64,000 nt of DNA from an uncultured Eubacteriales bacterium (GTDB taxonomy: Bacteria; Bacillota; Clostridia; Oscillospirales; UBA644): assembly GCA_934501435.1 (NCBI GenBank), contig CAKSTW010000008.1, positions 1 to 64,000 on the forward strand. The letters run 5' to 3'. The translations under genes and the position numbers were made by a program. Below, in pieces: positions 63,577 through 64,000 of this stretch (position 1 is its first letter; each line of letters opens with the position of its first letter). Below the pieces are notes generated by a model that did not search any database, was not told where the DNA came from, and saw only the letters and a list, made by a program, of their open reading frames with translations.

Positions 63577-63922
63577 TCCTTTGTTATTATTGGCCCACGC
63601 CATAAAGCGGGGGACTTCCCATTCCGCCAATAACATTGGAGATATGCAGCCTTGTATCACTATTCTTCGCACCAGTACAAATCCGACTTCCCAAACCAGC
63701 TTGATCCAGTCTGTTCTGCCTTTATCGTCAGCACTACTATTACGACTTATACGACTACAAACATACCGACCTATTGACTCTTAATGAGTCGGTGATTTTA
63801 TGCGTTTATAGCGTATCTGAAGACGAACATGTGCCGCGAAATAATGCATCCATATCTAACGATACGATGCCGCCCATGTTTCCACGAACCAAACGAAGTC
63901 AAATCTGACCGCACATACTGAC
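63577..63922 (-). ncRNA. candidate retron msr-msd RNA region
   Basis: Some 345 nt between the promoter at 63929-63957 and the membrane-protein gene carry no ORF on the minus strand that I can support. They fold into several helices: GCATC...GATGC with an inner TATC-GTTA-GATA (about 63848-63872); ACCGAC/GTCGGT with a GACTC/GAGTC core near 63763-63791; and a GC-rich helix near 63595-63632 (TTATTGGC/GCCAATAA with GCGG/CCGC and GGG/CCC). A 7-nt complement (63851-63857 with 63640-63646) could be a1/a2. True boundaries, and the branching G, are not resolved. Confidence 0.45.
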
Positions 63923-63928
63923 ATATAC

Positions 63929-63957
63929 ATTATATCACAAATTCCGGCATAGATCAA
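63929..63957 (-). promoter_or_regulatory. promoter of the retron-like unit
   Basis: TTGATC and TATAAT are separated by exactly 17 bp on the minus strand. Predicted transcription starts near 63922 and would run through the non-coding region, the small membrane protein and the reverse transcriptase. Confidence 0.65.
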
Positions 63958-64000
63958 GGCAAAGAAACAATATATTGCATTTGTCTGACAAGTTTTTATG

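Noticed and set aside
63581..63784. 67-codon plus-strand frame near the right end
   Set aside because: It lacks a ribosome site, crosses the structured retron RNA region, and has no domain.
62324..63922. Diversity-generating retroelement
   Set aside because: The RT has SQ in motif 4 like some DGR RTs, but NAxxH and VTG are retron marks, and no template/variable repeat pair or variable lectin-fold gene is seen nearby.

Overview
The window comes from a Gram-positive, spore-lineage member of the Clostridia (Bacillota), most likely a gut anaerobe. Evidence: the spore maturation pair spmA/spmB, a PdaA-type cortex deacetylase, LCP and FemX-type wall enzymes, the GlgC/GlgD pair typical of Clostridia, strong consensus -35/-10 promoters with 16-17 bp spacers, AGGAGG-type ribosome sites, and many U-tailed hairpin terminators. 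Most genes share a style rich in TCG/TCC serine, CCG/CCC proline and GAA/AAA codons. Several blocks depart from it and look acquired. No species can be named from sequence alone.

Layout. 1-4530: right end of an integrative mobilizable element (structured oriT-like region, MobC, relaxase, ParB-like protein, excisionase-like protein, tyrosine integrase), abutting the 3' end of guaA, a known island target. 4529-16800: guaA, small membrane proteins, an amino-acid permease, the lysine/mDAP operon dapB-dapF-dapL, an unknown membrane-anchored protein, a Gfo/Idh/MocA oxidoreductase, an RlmA-like methyltransferase, an LCP protein and tRNA-Arg(UCU). 16890-19965: thioredoxin-like protein, RluA-type pseudouridine synthase, two polysaccharide deacetylases. 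19997-27536: a GH13 enzyme plus the glycogen operon glgB-glgC-glgD-glgA, read on the minus strand from one promoter. 27821-34461: tRNA-Arg(CCU), then an exopolysaccharide-type block (pyruvyl transferase, FrhB-like Fe-S protein, flippase), a GT2/TPR glycosyltransferase and a collagen-like surface protein. 34756-41550: membrane Fe-S protein, two SDR/epimerase genes divergent from an AraC regulator, small acidic and membrane proteins. 41711-42979: tRNA-Ser(CGA), DUF1540 protein, SLOG/DUF2493-like protein, ribbon-helix-helix regulator. 43091-49891: glycan-degradation genes (clan GH-D-like enzyme, GH95 alpha-L-fucosidase, CBM9-like protein, GH3). 49907-56211: SPFH/zinc-ribbon protein, then glutamine synthetase, ANTAR regulator, pyrG and purF, a glutamine-centred group. 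56250-61941: THUMP RNA methyltransferase, TatD, SpmA, SpmB and two tandem FemX-type transferases. 61985-64000: a frameshifted mobile-element gene remnant followed by a retron-like unit on the minus strand.

The most interesting candidate is that terminal unit: a consensus promoter, about 350 nt of structured non-coding sequence, a 75-residue membrane protein, and a 325-residue reverse transcriptase with the retron signatures NAxxH, YVDD and VTG. This fits an antiphage retron with a small membrane effector. The msr-msd boundaries and the effector role are inference. All family assignments rest on motifs read by eye; no database search was run.
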